A stretch of 45,733 nt of DNA from a virus, in the IMG/VR virus record IMGVR_UViG_3300025112_000028, positions 1 through 45,733 of that record; one strand, written 5' to 3'. Positions 35,124 through 44,933 of this stretch are shown here, piece after piece. Made by a program: the position numbers and the translations under genes. The notes beneath the pieces are model-generated. The model ran no database searches, was not told where the DNA came from, and was given only the letters and a program-made list of their open reading frames with translations. How positions within the stretch are numbered: position 1 is the first letter of the stretch; the number at the start of each line of letters is the position of its first letter.

Positions 35124-37747
35124 AATATTTTCACAATTCTTGGCGAAATTTCTTAAATGAAAATATCCGGACAGAGGATGTCCCCTTTAAAGACACGAGA
35201 ATTCGTATAAAACTCGAAAATGATGAAAAATTGCTTCGAGAAGTGACAGAAGATGAATTTGAGCACATTCAACGAGCCATTGATGAGTTGTCCTTCGAAG
35301 ATTTGGCTTTTCATAACGTTTTTGGTGACAAAACGCGCCTCGTTATCGATTTTCCAACGGCTGATGAGCACTCTGAGCTTGGTAGATTCCTAAATCTTTT
35401 CAGTAAAATGGGATATGAAGTCGATTGGGCCAAGGGCATCCTGTCGGCCGAAAGAAAATACATCGACACGTCACCGGATGCCGTAGAGGCGATAATGGCA
35501 GGACTGCCGGGCAGTGGTATGACAGTCAAAAAAATCAATATGAAGGTTGGTAAGTGGATCTCTAAGGTGTATAATCTTATATTGAAAAAGCAAAAACTAG
35601 ACATCCAAATTCGTGAATATTTGTATACTAACTTTTTGCGCAGCGCATGGTCTTACCTGCCGGCGCATTACCGGGCGCCCGGGAGTGAACCTTTTGAAAA
35701 GGTTCTCGCCCGACACATTGAGTCCGGCGAACTCCGCAATTTGCTCGGGCCCGACGGCGAGGACTGGGGATCTTGGGAACCCCCATATGTTACGCGCCAA
35801 GATATTGAGAAAGGACTAGGAAGCGATGCATCGCGAATCAAGCAATATTATCGAATTGAAGATACAATTAAATCGCTAACTATGTCAGAATACGGTGCTG
35901 GAAGAAGTCGAATAACAGCCCAATACATTGAATTATTAAAGAATTATTGGCAGAATAATGCAGATTATATCAAAAAGAATATAAAAAGCGGATATTCAAA
36001 TCAATATTCCATTATTATCACTCGCGATCCAGTAGATGTTTGGCGTATGTCAGATTTCGATAATATTACGTCGTGTCATTCACCACCGTCAAGAGGCGGT
36101 GAAGGTGATTACTATAAATGTGCCGTGGCTGAAGCCCATGGGCATGGGGCCGTAGCATATGTTGTATTCACAGAAGATTTATTAAAAAATACAGATACGG
36201 ACAGTATCGACGCGGCGGAAGAAGAAATTCAAGATGGCGAAATTTTTGGAGATACTGCGAGGAGTGGGGGCGCGGGATTCGACATTGAGCCCCAGGCGCG
36301 CCTTAGATTGCGCCAATTGCGTTATTATGAGCATAATAAAAAGCCAGAAGAGTACGAAGGCCGAAATCCATTCGAGGGCACACAGCTAGCTGTGCCAGAA
36401 AAACGTGTTTATGGCGCGCGCATCCCGGGATTTTACACGCACCTTCTTAAATGGGCAAAAGAAGTTCAAAAAACCGAGATCGAGCGCGCGCCATGGATTG
36501 ATGGAAAATTAAACTTTAATGACTTCATTAAATTTGGTGGCTCTTATGATGACAATCCAATGAGTTTATTGTTGATGAGTCTGTTTAATGTCAGAATGAA
36601 GGACACGGAAGGTCATGTGAAGCAAGATAAGACGACCGAAGACGACTTAGATGATAACTTAATTGGCAGCCTTCAGCAACAATATCAGAACCGTTGTGAC
36701 GAAGTGACAGAATATTGGAACTCCAAAATGGGCTGGACGATGGCAAATGCCATGGTTGAGGACGATGGCGCTGGTAGCGTTTATATTAGCGTCTACGCTG
36801 AAATACGTATTAAATGGGATCCCCACGAGTGGGTCAACTGGATGGGCATGCCGGGGTTGTCTGAAGTTACGTCTGCGCTTGATGAAGTTAAAGAATATGG
36901 ACTGGATTGGGTAAAATCAGATTATCCTTACACAATAAATAAAGCTGTTGACGGCGCTTGGCAACTGCCCATTGACGTGGAGCCGACGCAATTAGTTGAG
37001 TTTGGTGGGGAAGGATATGCATATGACCCCGATAATTATGAAGAGTTTTGTCGTGTAGTGAATTCTGAAGTCGATAATCGCTATGATACCGTGAAACAAA
37101 TTCTTACTAATTTTTTTAAACGTGAAGGCTATATCGAAGGTGGTGCGATCATGGCTCTTGGGCGCGAGATAATAAACGACGAGATGGATCTTTATCATTG
37201 GGAAGCCGAAGCCGAAGAAGGCTATGAGGTGGACGAGTTCGAGTTAGTTCAATTTACCACACACCCAGAGGTTTGGTACGCAGATTTAGGGGCAACCGAG
37301 GAACAAGCCATGAAAATCATGAATGATCGCAATTTCTGGCTTGAGATTCGTAAGCGAATGGCAGCGCCTGCATTCAAAAATACTAAAGGCAGTATGTACC
37401 CGCAAATGCCACTTGATATGGATATGTTTGGTATGCATGGTACAGAAGGCGAAAGTCAAGAGCTTAATTTACAGTTTTCCGTACATGATGACGCGCCCGA
37501 TGAACAAGTCAATGTTTTAAAAAACTTAGTTGAGATCTGGGACGATCAAGATGAGATTAATAAAGTGGCCAACGAAGTCTTTAGAGATATGCTTAAAGGT
37601 GTCGTTAAAAGGGGAAATGATGAAACTCCAATTGGTTCATTGCCCGGAGATTGGTCAGTTAGCGAGAACAATAAACGAGAAGAACTTAACGCATTAAAAA
37701 TCGAACGAATGCTATCGAGACTAAGCGCCCATAGGGCGACAAATTAA
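35120..37747 (+). CDS. giant protein with S-C-H motif, paralogue of 5142-9083
   Basis: 875 residues. Starts MKYFHNSWRNFLNENIRTED, resembling T4-type capsid-targeting peptides in length and the x-F-L/I-x-E end. The core shared with the 1313-residue protein is T-R-D-P-V-D-V-W-R-M-S-D, T-S-C-H (C319, H320), Y-Y-K-C-A-V-A-E-A, R-L-R-L-R-Q-L, V-P-E-K-R-V-Y-G-A and F-G-G-S-Y-D-D. The invariant Cys-His pair and second Cys suggest an active or metal site, not identified. The C-terminal third is acidic. It precedes two small proteins with head-type N-terminal peptides, so virion association is likely. Confidence 0.75.
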   Translation: MKYFHNSWRNFLNENIRTEDVPFKDTRIRIKLENDEKLLREVTEDEFEHIQRAIDELSFEDLAFHNVFGDKTRLVIDFPTADEHSELGRFLNLFSKMGYEVDWAKGILSAERKYIDTSPDAVEAIMAGLPGSGMTVKKINMKVGKWISKVYNLILKKQKLDIQIREYLYTNFLRSAWSYLPAHYRAPGSEPFEKVLARHIESGELRNLLGPDGEDWGSWEPPYVTRQDIEKGLGSDASRIKQYYRIEDTIKSLTMSEYGAGRSRITAQYIELLKNYWQNNADYIKKNIKSGYSNQYSIIITRDPVDVWRMSDFDNITSCHSPPSRGGEGDYYKCAVAEAHGHGAVAYVVFTEDLLKNTDTDSIDAAEEEIQDGEIFGDTARSGGAGFDIEPQARLRLRQLRYYEHNKKPEEYEGRNPFEGTQLAVPEKRVYGARIPGFYTHLLKWAKEVQKTEIERAPWIDGKLNFNDFIKFGGSYDDNPMSLLLMSLFNVRMKDTEGHVKQDKTTEDDLDDNLIGSLQQQYQNRCDEVTEYWNSKMGWTMANAMVEDDGAGSVYISVYAEIRIKWDPHEWVNWMGMPGLSEVTSALDEVKEYGLDWVKSDYPYTINKAVDGAWQLPIDVEPTQLVEFGGEGYAYDPDNYEEFCRVVNSEVDNRYDTVKQILTNFFKREGYIEGGAIMALGREIINDEMDLYHWEAEAEEGYEVDEFELVQFTTHPEVWYADLGATEEQAMKIMNDRNFWLEIRKRMAAPAFKNTKGSMYPQMPLDMDMFGMHGTEGESQELNLQFSVHDDAPDEQVNVLKNLVEIWDDQDEINKVANEVFRDMLKGVVKRGNDETPIGSLPGDWSVSENNKREELNALKIERMLSRLSAHRATN

Positions 37748-37759
37748 AGGAATAACAAA

Positions 37760-38134
37760 ATGAAAATCACAAAAAGAATATTAAAGCAAATTATTAAGGA
37801 AGAATTGCAGAATCTTAAGGAAGGTGAGATGTCCCAGATTGTAGCCGACGAGCCCCCTGTGGAGGAGCCCCATGAGGAGGAGCCCCATGAGGATGAGATG
37901 ACAGCCGGCGAATACTATGCGAAGACCCACATGGGCCTTGCCTTTAATTCCGCGGAGGCCGACGTATTAGATTTATTTTCTGCCGAGATCCGCGCGGCGC
38001 GCGACGAGCTCCAGAAGCTCTCCCGCCGGCCGAAGCGCCAGCGGATGCCTCCAAGGAGTTCGTCCAAGGATGTTCTTGCTTTTGTTCAGCAAGTGCTTGG
38101 ACCTGATCCAAGCGACGAAATAATTGATGTATAG
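37760..38134 (+). CDS. probable packaged protein with prohead-targeting peptide
   Basis: 124 residues. MKITKRILKQIIKEELQNLK forms an amphipathic helix followed by L19-K-E-G22, matching the T4 gp21 cleavage pattern L/I-x-E before G/A/S. Then an acidic repeat (V-E-E-P-H-E-E-E-P-H-E-D-E) and a basic RRPKRQR segment. Shares its first 16 residues, two changes apart, with the next gene. Confidence 0.65.
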   Translation: MKITKRILKQIIKEELQNLKEGEMSQIVADEPPVEEPHEEEPHEDEMTAGEYYAKTHMGLAFNSAEADVLDLFSAEIRAARDELQKLSRRPKRQRMPPRSSSKDVLAFVQQVLGPDPSDEIIDV

Positions 38135-38143
38135 GAAAATAAA

Positions 38144-38515
38144 ATGAAAATCACAAAAGCACGCCTAAAGCAAATTATCAAAGAAGAGTTGGCTCGATCG
38201 GACGAAGGGATTGAAGATATTTCTGATGAAGATGTGTTGCCTGCAGCGGAGCCTTCAAAATGGAGCCAGGAAGGTGCTTCCCCCGAGGAACGGCTTCTTC
38301 ATGCTCTCTGGATGAAAGATGAGATATATCCAAAATTGGCTGCGATGGGAAATACAGCAGAAGAAGTGGCAGAGAAATTAGGTGTCTCCGATCCCGAAGT
38401 TGTTGAGATAATCGATCGTGTTATGAGAAAGAAACATGAGAAAGGGAGATTAGGACAACAAGTGGGGGACTATCTTGCAGGTGTTCCAGGTGTCGATTAT
38501 CCATATCCCGATTGA
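38144..38515 (+). CDS. probable packaged protein, paralogous N-terminus
   Basis: 123 residues. MKITKARLKQIIKEELARSD then E21-G22. The body is unrelated to its neighbour: an acidic linker and a helix-turn-helix-like T-A-E-E-V-A-E-K-L-G-V-S-D-P-E-V-V (about 66-82). A small DNA-binding internal protein or the small terminase position-equivalent is possible: it lies directly before the large terminase. Confidence 0.6.
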   Translation: MKITKARLKQIIKEELARSDEGIEDISDEDVLPAAEPSKWSQEGASPEERLLHALWMKDEIYPKLAAMGNTAEEVAEKLGVSDPEVVEIIDRVMRKKHEKGRLGQQVGDYLAGVPGVDYPYPD

Positions 38516-38531
38516 ACACATAGAAAGATGA

Positions 38532-40115
38532 ATGACCTACAAATTAACAAAAAAGCAAATATTAAAAGAAATTGTAAAATGCGGTAAAGATCCGTCTTAT
38601 TTTCTTAAAAATTATGCCCGCATATCACATCCGATGCGCGGGCTAGTTCTTTTTAATACATATGATTATCAAGATCAATTATTACAAGATTTTGTAAATT
38701 ATCGTTTTAATTCCATCAACAAGGGGCGCCAATTAGGTATTTCGACTTTAACTGCTGGCTATATTGTTTGGCTTATGCTTTATCATCGCGATAAATCAAT
38801 TATGGTTATGGCAACTAAATTTGATACCGCCGGCAATCTTGTGAGAAAAGTCAAGAGCATTATGAAGAATTTGCCCGACTGGATTAGAATTGCCAATATC
38901 ACTACAGATAACAGAACATCTTTCGAGTTATCCAATGGTTCATGGATCAAAGCAGCTTCAACATCTGGCGATGCTGGCCGTTCCGAAGCATTGTCTCTTT
39001 TGGTTCTTGACGAAGCGGCCCACATTGAAGGCTTGGAGGAACGTTGGACAGGCTTGTATCCTACGCTTTCTACCGGTGGCCGATGCATTTCGATTTCTAC
39101 TCCTAATGGTGTTGGGAATTGGTTTCATAAAACATGTGTAGGGGCAGAAGATGGCACAAACGATTTTCATTTGACCACTCTTATGTGGCATGTGCATCCC
39201 GAACGAGATGAGGAATGGTTTAAAAAAGAAACCAGAAACATGTCTAAACGTCAAATCGCACAAGAACTAGAATGCAATTTCAATACTTCTGGCGAAACTG
39301 TAATAGATTCAGAGGCCATAGACTGGATTCAGTCGAACATTAGAGAACCGAAATATCGCACAGGCTTTGATCGTAATTTTTGGATTTGGGAAGAACATGA
39401 TCCTAGCTGCAATTATTTGATCGTAGTTGATGTGGCGAGAGGAGATGGCGCCGATAAATCAGCATTTCATATTTTTAAAATAGAAACTATGGAAGTCATT
39501 GCTGAATACCAAGGAAAGCCAACGCCTGATTTATACGCCAATATGTTAAATCAAGTCGGACGAGAATTTGGCAATGCCATGATTGTTGTAGAAAACAATT
39601 CTATTGGCTATACTGTTCTTGACAAATTAATAGAATTTGGTTATTCTAATATATATTATTCTATTAAGTCTACACATGAATATGTGGAACAACACATAGG
39701 AGAATATAAAAATTCAGCAATTGCCGGCTTTTCTACAACATCAAAAACCAGACCTTTGATTGTGGCGAAATTGGAAGAGTTTATAAGAAACAAACTAATT
39801 AAAACGTATTCTTCTCGTTTAGCAAACGAATTAAGAACTTTTATTTGGTATAATGGAAAACCACAATCTATGAGAGGGTATAATGATGATTTGGTAATGG
39901 CTTTAGCAATTGGTTGTTGGGTACGTGATACGGCGCTGCAGGCAAATGCAAGAGAACTGAATTACCAAAAAGCTTTTGTTGACGCTATTATTACATCAAA
40001 GACGACTTTTAATACAAGAATAAAAGGCCAAATAGGCTATACTGGCGAGGATACTAATAGCAAAAAAGAAGAAGCCAAAAGATTATATTCTGAATATATG
40101 TGGATAATTAAGTGA
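38532..40115 (+). CDS. terminase large subunit (gp17-like)
   Basis: 527 residues. Packaging ATPase: Walker A-like K-G-R-Q-L-G-I-S-T (64-72), Walker B L-V-L-D-E with D160-E161, and a coupling motif S-I-S-T-P-N-G. C-terminal RNase-H-like nuclease: D300 in VVDVARG, E354 in VVENNS and D452-D453 in YNDDLVM, the three acidic clusters of T4 gp17. Somewhat shorter than T4 gp17 (610). Drives headful DNA packaging through the portal encoded next. Spacing to neighbours is small, consistent with one transcript. Confidence 0.96.
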   Translation: MTYKLTKKQILKEIVKCGKDPSYFLKNYARISHPMRGLVLFNTYDYQDQLLQDFVNYRFNSINKGRQLGISTLTAGYIVWLMLYHRDKSIMVMATKFDTAGNLVRKVKSIMKNLPDWIRIANITTDNRTSFELSNGSWIKAASTSGDAGRSEALSLLVLDEAAHIEGLEERWTGLYPTLSTGGRCISISTPNGVGNWFHKTCVGAEDGTNDFHLTTLMWHVHPERDEEWFKKETRNMSKRQIAQELECNFNTSGETVIDSEAIDWIQSNIREPKYRTGFDRNFWIWEEHDPSCNYLIVVDVARGDGADKSAFHIFKIETMEVIAEYQGKPTPDLYANMLNQVGREFGNAMIVVENNSIGYTVLDKLIEFGYSNIYYSIKSTHEYVEQHIGEYKNSAIAGFSTTSKTRPLIVAKLEEFIRNKLIKTYSSRLANELRTFIWYNGKPQSMRGYNDDLVMALAIGCWVRDTALQANARELNYQKAFVDAIITSKTTFNTRIKGQIGYTGEDTNSKKEEAKRLYSEYMWIIK

Positions 40116-40123
40116 GGGCATAA

Positions 40124-42076
40124 ATGGCACCAAAAAATCCGAAACAAGGTAAAAATCCTGCAAATAGAGAATCAACGTTATTCAAGCAACTTACACGTCT
40201 ATTCTCTGGGCCGATTATTAACTATCGTTCCCAATCAGGAAGAAAGATTAGAAAGCAACATATAGATAAATTTTCTTCTAGGTTTAAATCAGCATCTGGA
40301 CAGCAGTTCAAAAAGCAAACATATAATCCATTAGATACTATTGCTGCTAATGCAATAGCCAACCAAAGACGATCGGAGCGTTATGTTGATTTTGATCAAA
40401 TGGAGTACACGCCCGAAATCGCATCGGCTCTTGATATTTATGCCGATGAAATGACCACTTTTTCTGATTTATCTCCGATGTTAAAGATTAAATGTTCTAA
40501 CGAAGAAATCAAAGCGCTTCTTGGTATCTTGTATCACAATATTCTGAATGTAGAATATAATCTTTTTGGCTGGTGCCGCACAATGAACAAGTATGGTGAT
40601 TTTTTCTTATATTTAGATATTGATGATAACCATGGTATTCAGTCTGTAATCGCTCTTCCATTGCAAGAAGTTGAAAGATTGGAAGGCTTGGATACCACAA
40701 ATCCAAATTATATTCAATATCAATGGAATACCGCCGGTATGACATTCGAAAATTGGCAAATTGCTCATTTTCGTATTTTAGGTAATGACAAATATACGCC
40801 TTATGGAACTTCTGTTCTTGAGCCCGCACGCCGCATTTGGCGCCAGCTAACATTAATGGAAGATGCGATGATGGCTTATCGTATTGTTCGTTCTTCTGAA
40901 AGAAGAGTTTTCAAGATTGATGTCGGTGCTATTCCGCCGCAAGAAGTTGAACAATATATGCAAAAAATTGTGACCACACTAAAGCGCCACTCTATTGTTG
41001 ATAAAGACACGGGCAGAATCGATTTACGTTATAATCCAATGTCTATTGAGGAAGATTACTTTATTCCTGTCCGGGCCGGTTCTGTCACAGATATTCGAAG
41101 TTTGGCAGGCGCCTCAAACATTACGGCCATTGATGACATTAAATACCTTCGCGATAAATTGTTTTCTGCTCTTAAGGTTCCGCAATCTTATTTGACAATG
41201 GGCGAAGGTGCGGAAGAAGATAAAACAACGTTAGCACAAAAAGATATTCGGTTTGCTAGAACTATTCAAAGATTACAGCGCACAGTTATCCATGAATTAG
41301 AAAAGATCGGAATTATCCATCTTTATACACTTGGTTATCGTGCCGATGATCTCATTAGTTTCAAACTATCTTTGAACAATCCAAGCAGAATTGCTGAATT
41401 GCAAGAACTTGAACATTGGGATAAGAAATTCTCGATTGCTGCTAACGCAACTGAAGGATTTTTCTCTCGTCGTTGGATTGCTGATAATGTTTTTAATTTG
41501 TCTCATGAAGAATTTTTGCGTGGTCAGCGTGAGATGTTCTATGATCGTCAACACGATCAGGCTCTTGAAGCATTGGCCGAAGAGGCTGCAGCCGGCGGCG
41601 GCGGTTTGGGCTTGGGTGGCGAAGAAGAGGGAGGCTTGGGTCTCGGTGGTGAAGAATTGGGCGCCGAACTTGGAGGAGAAGAACTTGGAGGAGAAGAAGG
41701 GGCAGAAGAAGAAGAGCCAACTTTATTGGCCGCACCTCCAGGTTCTCGTGATGCTCCAAGATTAACGCCCGGAGCAAAAGGCAAAGCTTACTATCCTGTA
41801 AAGTTTGATGGAAGACCACAAGGCGCCAGAAAAAGAAATTATAAAAGCTGGCATACACCAGAAATGAACACATACAGGACTAATAATCTCGGAGCTTCGG
41901 AATTAAGATCACTTTCAAGAGGCATTTATGAGGAACAAGAACCTAATTATGTTTTGAAAGAGAGGCAAGAAGAACAAACTTTACTTGAAACCAACAATTC
42001 TATTAAAATTTTACTTAAAGATTTAAAAAGAAAAAATGAATTAATTATGGAGAACAAAGATGAAAGCAAAGCATAA
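40124..42076 (+). CDS. portal protein (gp20-like)
   Basis: 650 residues. The T4-type portal pattern is visible: R-S-E-R-Y-V-D-F-D-Q-M-E-Y-T-P-E-I-A-S-A-L-D-I-Y-A-D-E, then Y-G-T-S-V-L-E-P-A-R-R-I-W-R, R-I-V-R-S-S-E-R-R-V-F and V-P-Q-S-Y-L near 366. Residues about 491-537 are a Gly/Glu low-complexity insert (GLGLGGEEEGGLGLGGEELG). The dodecameric portal forms the DNA channel and nucleates the prohead. The 3' end overlaps the next gene by 17 bases. Confidence 0.95.
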   Translation: MAPKNPKQGKNPANRESTLFKQLTRLFSGPIINYRSQSGRKIRKQHIDKFSSRFKSASGQQFKKQTYNPLDTIAANAIANQRRSERYVDFDQMEYTPEIASALDIYADEMTTFSDLSPMLKIKCSNEEIKALLGILYHNILNVEYNLFGWCRTMNKYGDFFLYLDIDDNHGIQSVIALPLQEVERLEGLDTTNPNYIQYQWNTAGMTFENWQIAHFRILGNDKYTPYGTSVLEPARRIWRQLTLMEDAMMAYRIVRSSERRVFKIDVGAIPPQEVEQYMQKIVTTLKRHSIVDKDTGRIDLRYNPMSIEEDYFIPVRAGSVTDIRSLAGASNITAIDDIKYLRDKLFSALKVPQSYLTMGEGAEEDKTTLAQKDIRFARTIQRLQRTVIHELEKIGIIHLYTLGYRADDLISFKLSLNNPSRIAELQELEHWDKKFSIAANATEGFFSRRWIADNVFNLSHEEFLRGQREMFYDRQHDQALEALAEEAAAGGGGLGLGGEEEGGLGLGGEELGAELGGEELGGEEGAEEEEPTLLAAPPGSRDAPRLTPGAKGKAYYPVKFDGRPQGARKRNYKSWHTPEMNTYRTNNLGASELRSLSRGIYEEQEPNYVLKERQEEQTLLETNNSIKILLKDLKRKNELIMENKDESKA

Positions 42077-42893
42077 TAAAAAACGAAATACAGCATTTGT
42101 TTTCGAAGCTTTGGCTAGAGAAGCTACTGTTTCTATTATTAAAGGAGACAAAGAAAGACAGCAAAAAATTGTCGATATTGTGAGAAAGCACTTCCAACCA
42201 GATTCTTTTTTAAGAAAAGATCTTGAATGTTATCGCTCTCTTTACGAAAATCAAGAACTTGAAAACAATATAAGCCGCCAAGTTATTGAAGCTGTTAAGG
42301 CTGTTAAAAAATCAATTAACCCAGAAGGCCTCTTCGAACAACAAACTGAATTGATTAAAGATATTAATAAAGCGCTTTCTCCGCAAGTATTTAACAATTT
42401 TGTTCCAAATTACAAAACTTTAGCTACAATAGCAAAAATGTTTAACACTTCTTCACCAAAAGAAGGTGTTCTCTTGGAAAACAAGATTGTTGATAACATG
42501 AGCAAATCTTCGATTCAAGAAAATATGAAGCCAATAGACAATATTGTATATTCAACTTTTGTTAAAAGGTTTAACGAAAAATACGCCGACGATCTCTTGG
42601 AAGAACAAAAAGAGCTTTTGACATATTATATTACTTCTTTTGCTGATAATGCGCTTGAATTAAAAATATATATGAACGAAGAAGTTGCAAGATTAAAAAA
42701 TCAATTGCAAGAAGCAAAGAAGACTGAAGAAATTAAGAATGATTCTGAGATGATAGAAAAAACTGATAAAGTCATGCAAAAATTGTTATCTTACGAAAAA
42801 CTACAAGAACCAGCTAATGAACAAGCATTACTAACCGTTTTAAAAACCCAACAACTTGTAAAGGAAATCTACGAAGATGGCAGTAATAATTAA
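42060..42893 (+). CDS. helical head-assembly protein
   Basis: 277 residues, starting in the portal gene. Lys/Glu/Gln-rich and almost all helical, with coiled-coil stretches at about 195-235. Position between portal and protease is where T4 has small prohead-core and scaffold genes; a scaffold or core role is inferred. Overlaps the next gene by 17 bases. Confidence 0.6.
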   Translation: MKAKHNKKRNTAFVFEALAREATVSIIKGDKERQQKIVDIVRKHFQPDSFLRKDLECYRSLYENQELENNISRQVIEAVKAVKKSINPEGLFEQQTELIKDINKALSPQVFNNFVPNYKTLATIAKMFNTSSPKEGVLLENKIVDNMSKSSIQENMKPIDNIVYSTFVKRFNEKYADDLLEEQKELLTYYITSFADNALELKIYMNEEVARLKNQLQEAKKTEEIKNDSEMIEKTDKVMQKLLSYEKLQEPANEQALLTVLKTQQLVKEIYEDGSNN

Positions 42894-43458
42894 TATTGTT
42901 CCGAAAGAAGAGCCTATAAAAGTTAGGGTTGGTTCCGAGATTCCAAAAAAGCCAATTCCTTCAATTAAGCTTGATTTAAATATTCGCAAGAGCCTGAATG
43001 GGGATTTGATGATTTTTGATCATGGAGATATCGATATTGTTTTATCAGCGAAAAATAATAAAATTGTTGCTTTTCCAAAAGAGACAATGACTGATTTAAC
43101 ATACGGAGCACAAAATAGATTATTTAGCTTTTTGAGAAAAAAGGGCATCGTTATTGCTGAGTCGATTCAAGCCGGCGCCTATTATGGAGCTTTGGAGGCG
43201 ACTTTAGAAACCCCTTATGACGATCGATTAAACGCTGCCAAAATGGCACTATTAAATATTGATAAGTTTATTGAAGAAGAGCGGCCATACTTTGAAAACA
43301 TTGAAGCTCAAGTTGCTGGATTTGATGATGAAATTGCAGCCCCGGATAAAACCGATTCGACTGAACTCGGAGAAGTTCCGCAGAGAGTTAAGCAGGGCTC
43401 TATCCGACCTGGATATATCCGAGATCCTTACACATTCTCTTATATGTATACTGTTTAG
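42877..43458 (+). CDS. head-region protein, unknown function
   Basis: 193 residues. N-terminal beta part (L-N-G-D-L-M-I-F-D-H-G-D-I-D-I-V-L) and central helical part with E-E-R-P-Y-F-E, ending Y-I-R-D-P-Y-T-F-S-Y-M-Y-T-V. No enzyme motif. Placement suggests head or neck assembly. Ends nine bases before the next gene, with GGAGCG as ribosome site. Confidence 0.6.
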   Translation: MAVIINIVPKEEPIKVRVGSEIPKKPIPSIKLDLNIRKSLNGDLMIFDHGDIDIVLSAKNNKIVAFPKETMTDLTYGAQNRLFSFLRKKGIVIAESIQAGAYYGALEATLETPYDDRLNAAKMALLNIDKFIEEERPYFENIEAQVAGFDDEIAAPDKTDSTELGEVPQRVKQGSIRPGYIRDPYTFSYMYTV

Positions 43459-43467
43459 GAGCGCACC

Positions 43468-43926
43468 ATGTCAAATGAAATGAAATTGATATTGGAAAGA
43501 TGGGATAGGTTTATTGTTCAAGAAGCGCCAGCAGAGACAGTCGGAGATCTAAGAAAATTAATCAAAATCCATAGAGCCGTGGAGGCAGGTAAAGTAGCTG
43601 GCAAGAAGGCAGCGGAAATGGCCATTGAACAAATACCTGTAGTCAGTAATCTATTTTCTCTCTGGAAAGGCGCCCAAGATGCCAAAGAGATTGTTGGGAA
43701 ACTTTATGGTGCTGCAGATAAGGCTAAAACCAACACTGGGCTTGATAGGCTTGATGTTGATGATGATGTTTCTAAAATCATAGACGACCCAATAGAAGTC
43801 GCTTTTTTGAATGATTTGTTAAAAACATTAGCAGGCATGGATGATCTAGAACTTATTCCAGATGTTGATGATGAATTACAAAAATTCTTAGCAACAAACT
43901 TTAACCAAAAGCAAGTCAAGAAATAA
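43468..43926 (+). CDS. probable prohead internal protein
   Basis: 152 residues. MSNEMKLILERWDRFIVQEA carries a candidate prohead-protease site V17-Q-E-A20. A hydrophobic stretch (45-65) and acidic C-terminal half follow. Its stop overlaps the next ATG by one base (TAATG). Inference from the N-terminal pattern and neighbours. Confidence 0.58.
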   Translation: MSNEMKLILERWDRFIVQEAPAETVGDLRKLIKIHRAVEAGKVAGKKAAEMAIEQIPVVSNLFSLWKGAQDAKEIVGKLYGAADKAKTNTGLDRLDVDDDVSKIIDDPIEVAFLNDLLKTLAGMDDLELIPDVDDELQKFLATNFNQKQVKK

Positions 43927-44237
43927 TGGATTTATTATATTTTACTTTAGCGGCGTATGGACTTACACAGATTTTAGTATACAGCGACATGCCAATTTTA
44001 AATGAAGTGAGGCCATCCAAGGAAGCATTTTTGGGATATGGCAAAGTTTTTCATTGCCCAATGTGTATGGGATTTCATGTTGGTTGGTTTTTATTATTGA
44101 TTTCTCCATACACAGAACTATTTAGTTTTGATATTAACGTTGTAAATTTTCTATTATTAGGCTGTCTATCGTCAGCGACTTCTTATGTTCTGAATATGGT
44201 CTTTTCTGATAATGGAATACAAATAGGGAAAAATTGA
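43926..44237 (+). CDS. membrane protein with CPMCMGFHVGW motif
   Basis: 103 residues. Hydrophobic spans at about 1-19, 48-66 and 72-92. The motif F-H-C-P-M-C-M-G-F-H-V-G-W resembles the C-P-x-C-x-x-x-x-x-G-W signature of the DUF1360-type membrane family. Odd to find a membrane protein within the head module; several phages have one there. Overlaps both neighbours by one base. Confidence 0.65.
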   Translation: MDLLYFTLAAYGLTQILVYSDMPILNEVRPSKEAFLGYGKVFHCPMCMGFHVGWFLLLISPYTELFSFDINVVNFLLLGCLSSATSYVLNMVFSDNGIQIGKN

Positions 44238-44368
44238 TGTTTACTAAAAAATGGAGATTGCCGCCTGTTCGTCGTTGTAAAAACGGCTGCATGCCCACGC
44301 GGGTTGCGCCCGCTTTGCTTTTCGGGGAGAATGATGAAACTACTACGAGAATACTACGAACTATGTGA
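44237..44368 (+). CDS. possible 43-residue basic peptide
   Basis: ATG overlaps the previous stop (TGATG). MFTKKWRLPPVRRCKNGCMP and on, basic and Cys-containing. It overlaps the protease start by 35 bases and a hairpin, so it may be only a translational bridge. Confidence 0.28.
   Translation: MFTKKWRLPPVRRCKNGCMPTRVAPALLFGENDETTTRILRTM
44299..44322 (+). terminator. possible weak terminator before the protease
   Basis: GCGGG (44299-44303), loop TTGCG, CCCGC (44309-44313), then TTTGCTTTT. Stem is short; may attenuate rather than end transcription. Confidence 0.33.
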
Positions 44369-44933
44369 GGGAGGAATCTGCAAAGATCTTCTTACAGAAG
44401 AAGAAAAGCGGTTTGTTGCCAATGGCGGCATGATGCTTTCTGGAAAATTGCAAGAAGCCGATGTGGAGAACGGCAATGGTCGTGTTTATCCTTATAAGGT
44501 GATTATGCGAGAAGTAAACAATTATAAAAAATTAGTAAAAGAACGCAGAGCTTTAGGAGAATTAGATCATCCTGATGATTCGGTGATCAATCTCAAAAAT
44601 GCTTCTCATCTTGTAACTGATATCTGGATGGAGGATAAATCTGTTATGGGTAAAGTAAAAGTTCTTGACACACCTTCAGGACAGGTTTTGAAATCACTAG
44701 TAGAATCAGGTGTCAAGCTCGGTATCTCAAGTCGCGGCATGGGTTCTGTTTCAGAATCGAATGGTGGCACAGTTGTCCAAGAAGATTTCCAATTAATTTG
44801 TTTTGATTTTGTTTCTGAGCCATCTACACCAAATGCTTTTATGATGAAAGAAACAAAAGATTATAATAACAAGGTATTTACTAAAGCAGATAGAATCAAC
44901 AGATTATTAAATGAAGTGTTGAAAGATGAGTGA
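44334..44933 (+). CDS. prohead core protease (gp21-like)
   Basis: 199 residues from the second of two adjacent ATGs, which has better spacing to GGGGAGA. Catalytic residues of the herpes/T4 assemblin-like fold: H79 in ELDHPDD and S132 in GISSRGMGS. N-M-K-x...ASHLV in between fits the family. It cleaves scaffold, capsid and internal proteins during head maturation. Its own N-terminus, MKLLREYYELCEGG, holds L10-C-E-G13, a self-cleavage-like site. Overlaps the next gene by eight bases. Confidence 0.93.
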   Translation: MKLLREYYELCEGGICKDLLTEEEKRFVANGGMMLSGKLQEADVENGNGRVYPYKVIMREVNNYKKLVKERRALGELDHPDDSVINLKNASHLVTDIWMEDKSVMGKVKVLDTPSGQVLKSLVESGVKLGISSRGMGSVSESNGGTVVQEDFQLICFDFVSEPSTPNAFMMKETKDYNNKVFTKADRINRLLNEVLKDE

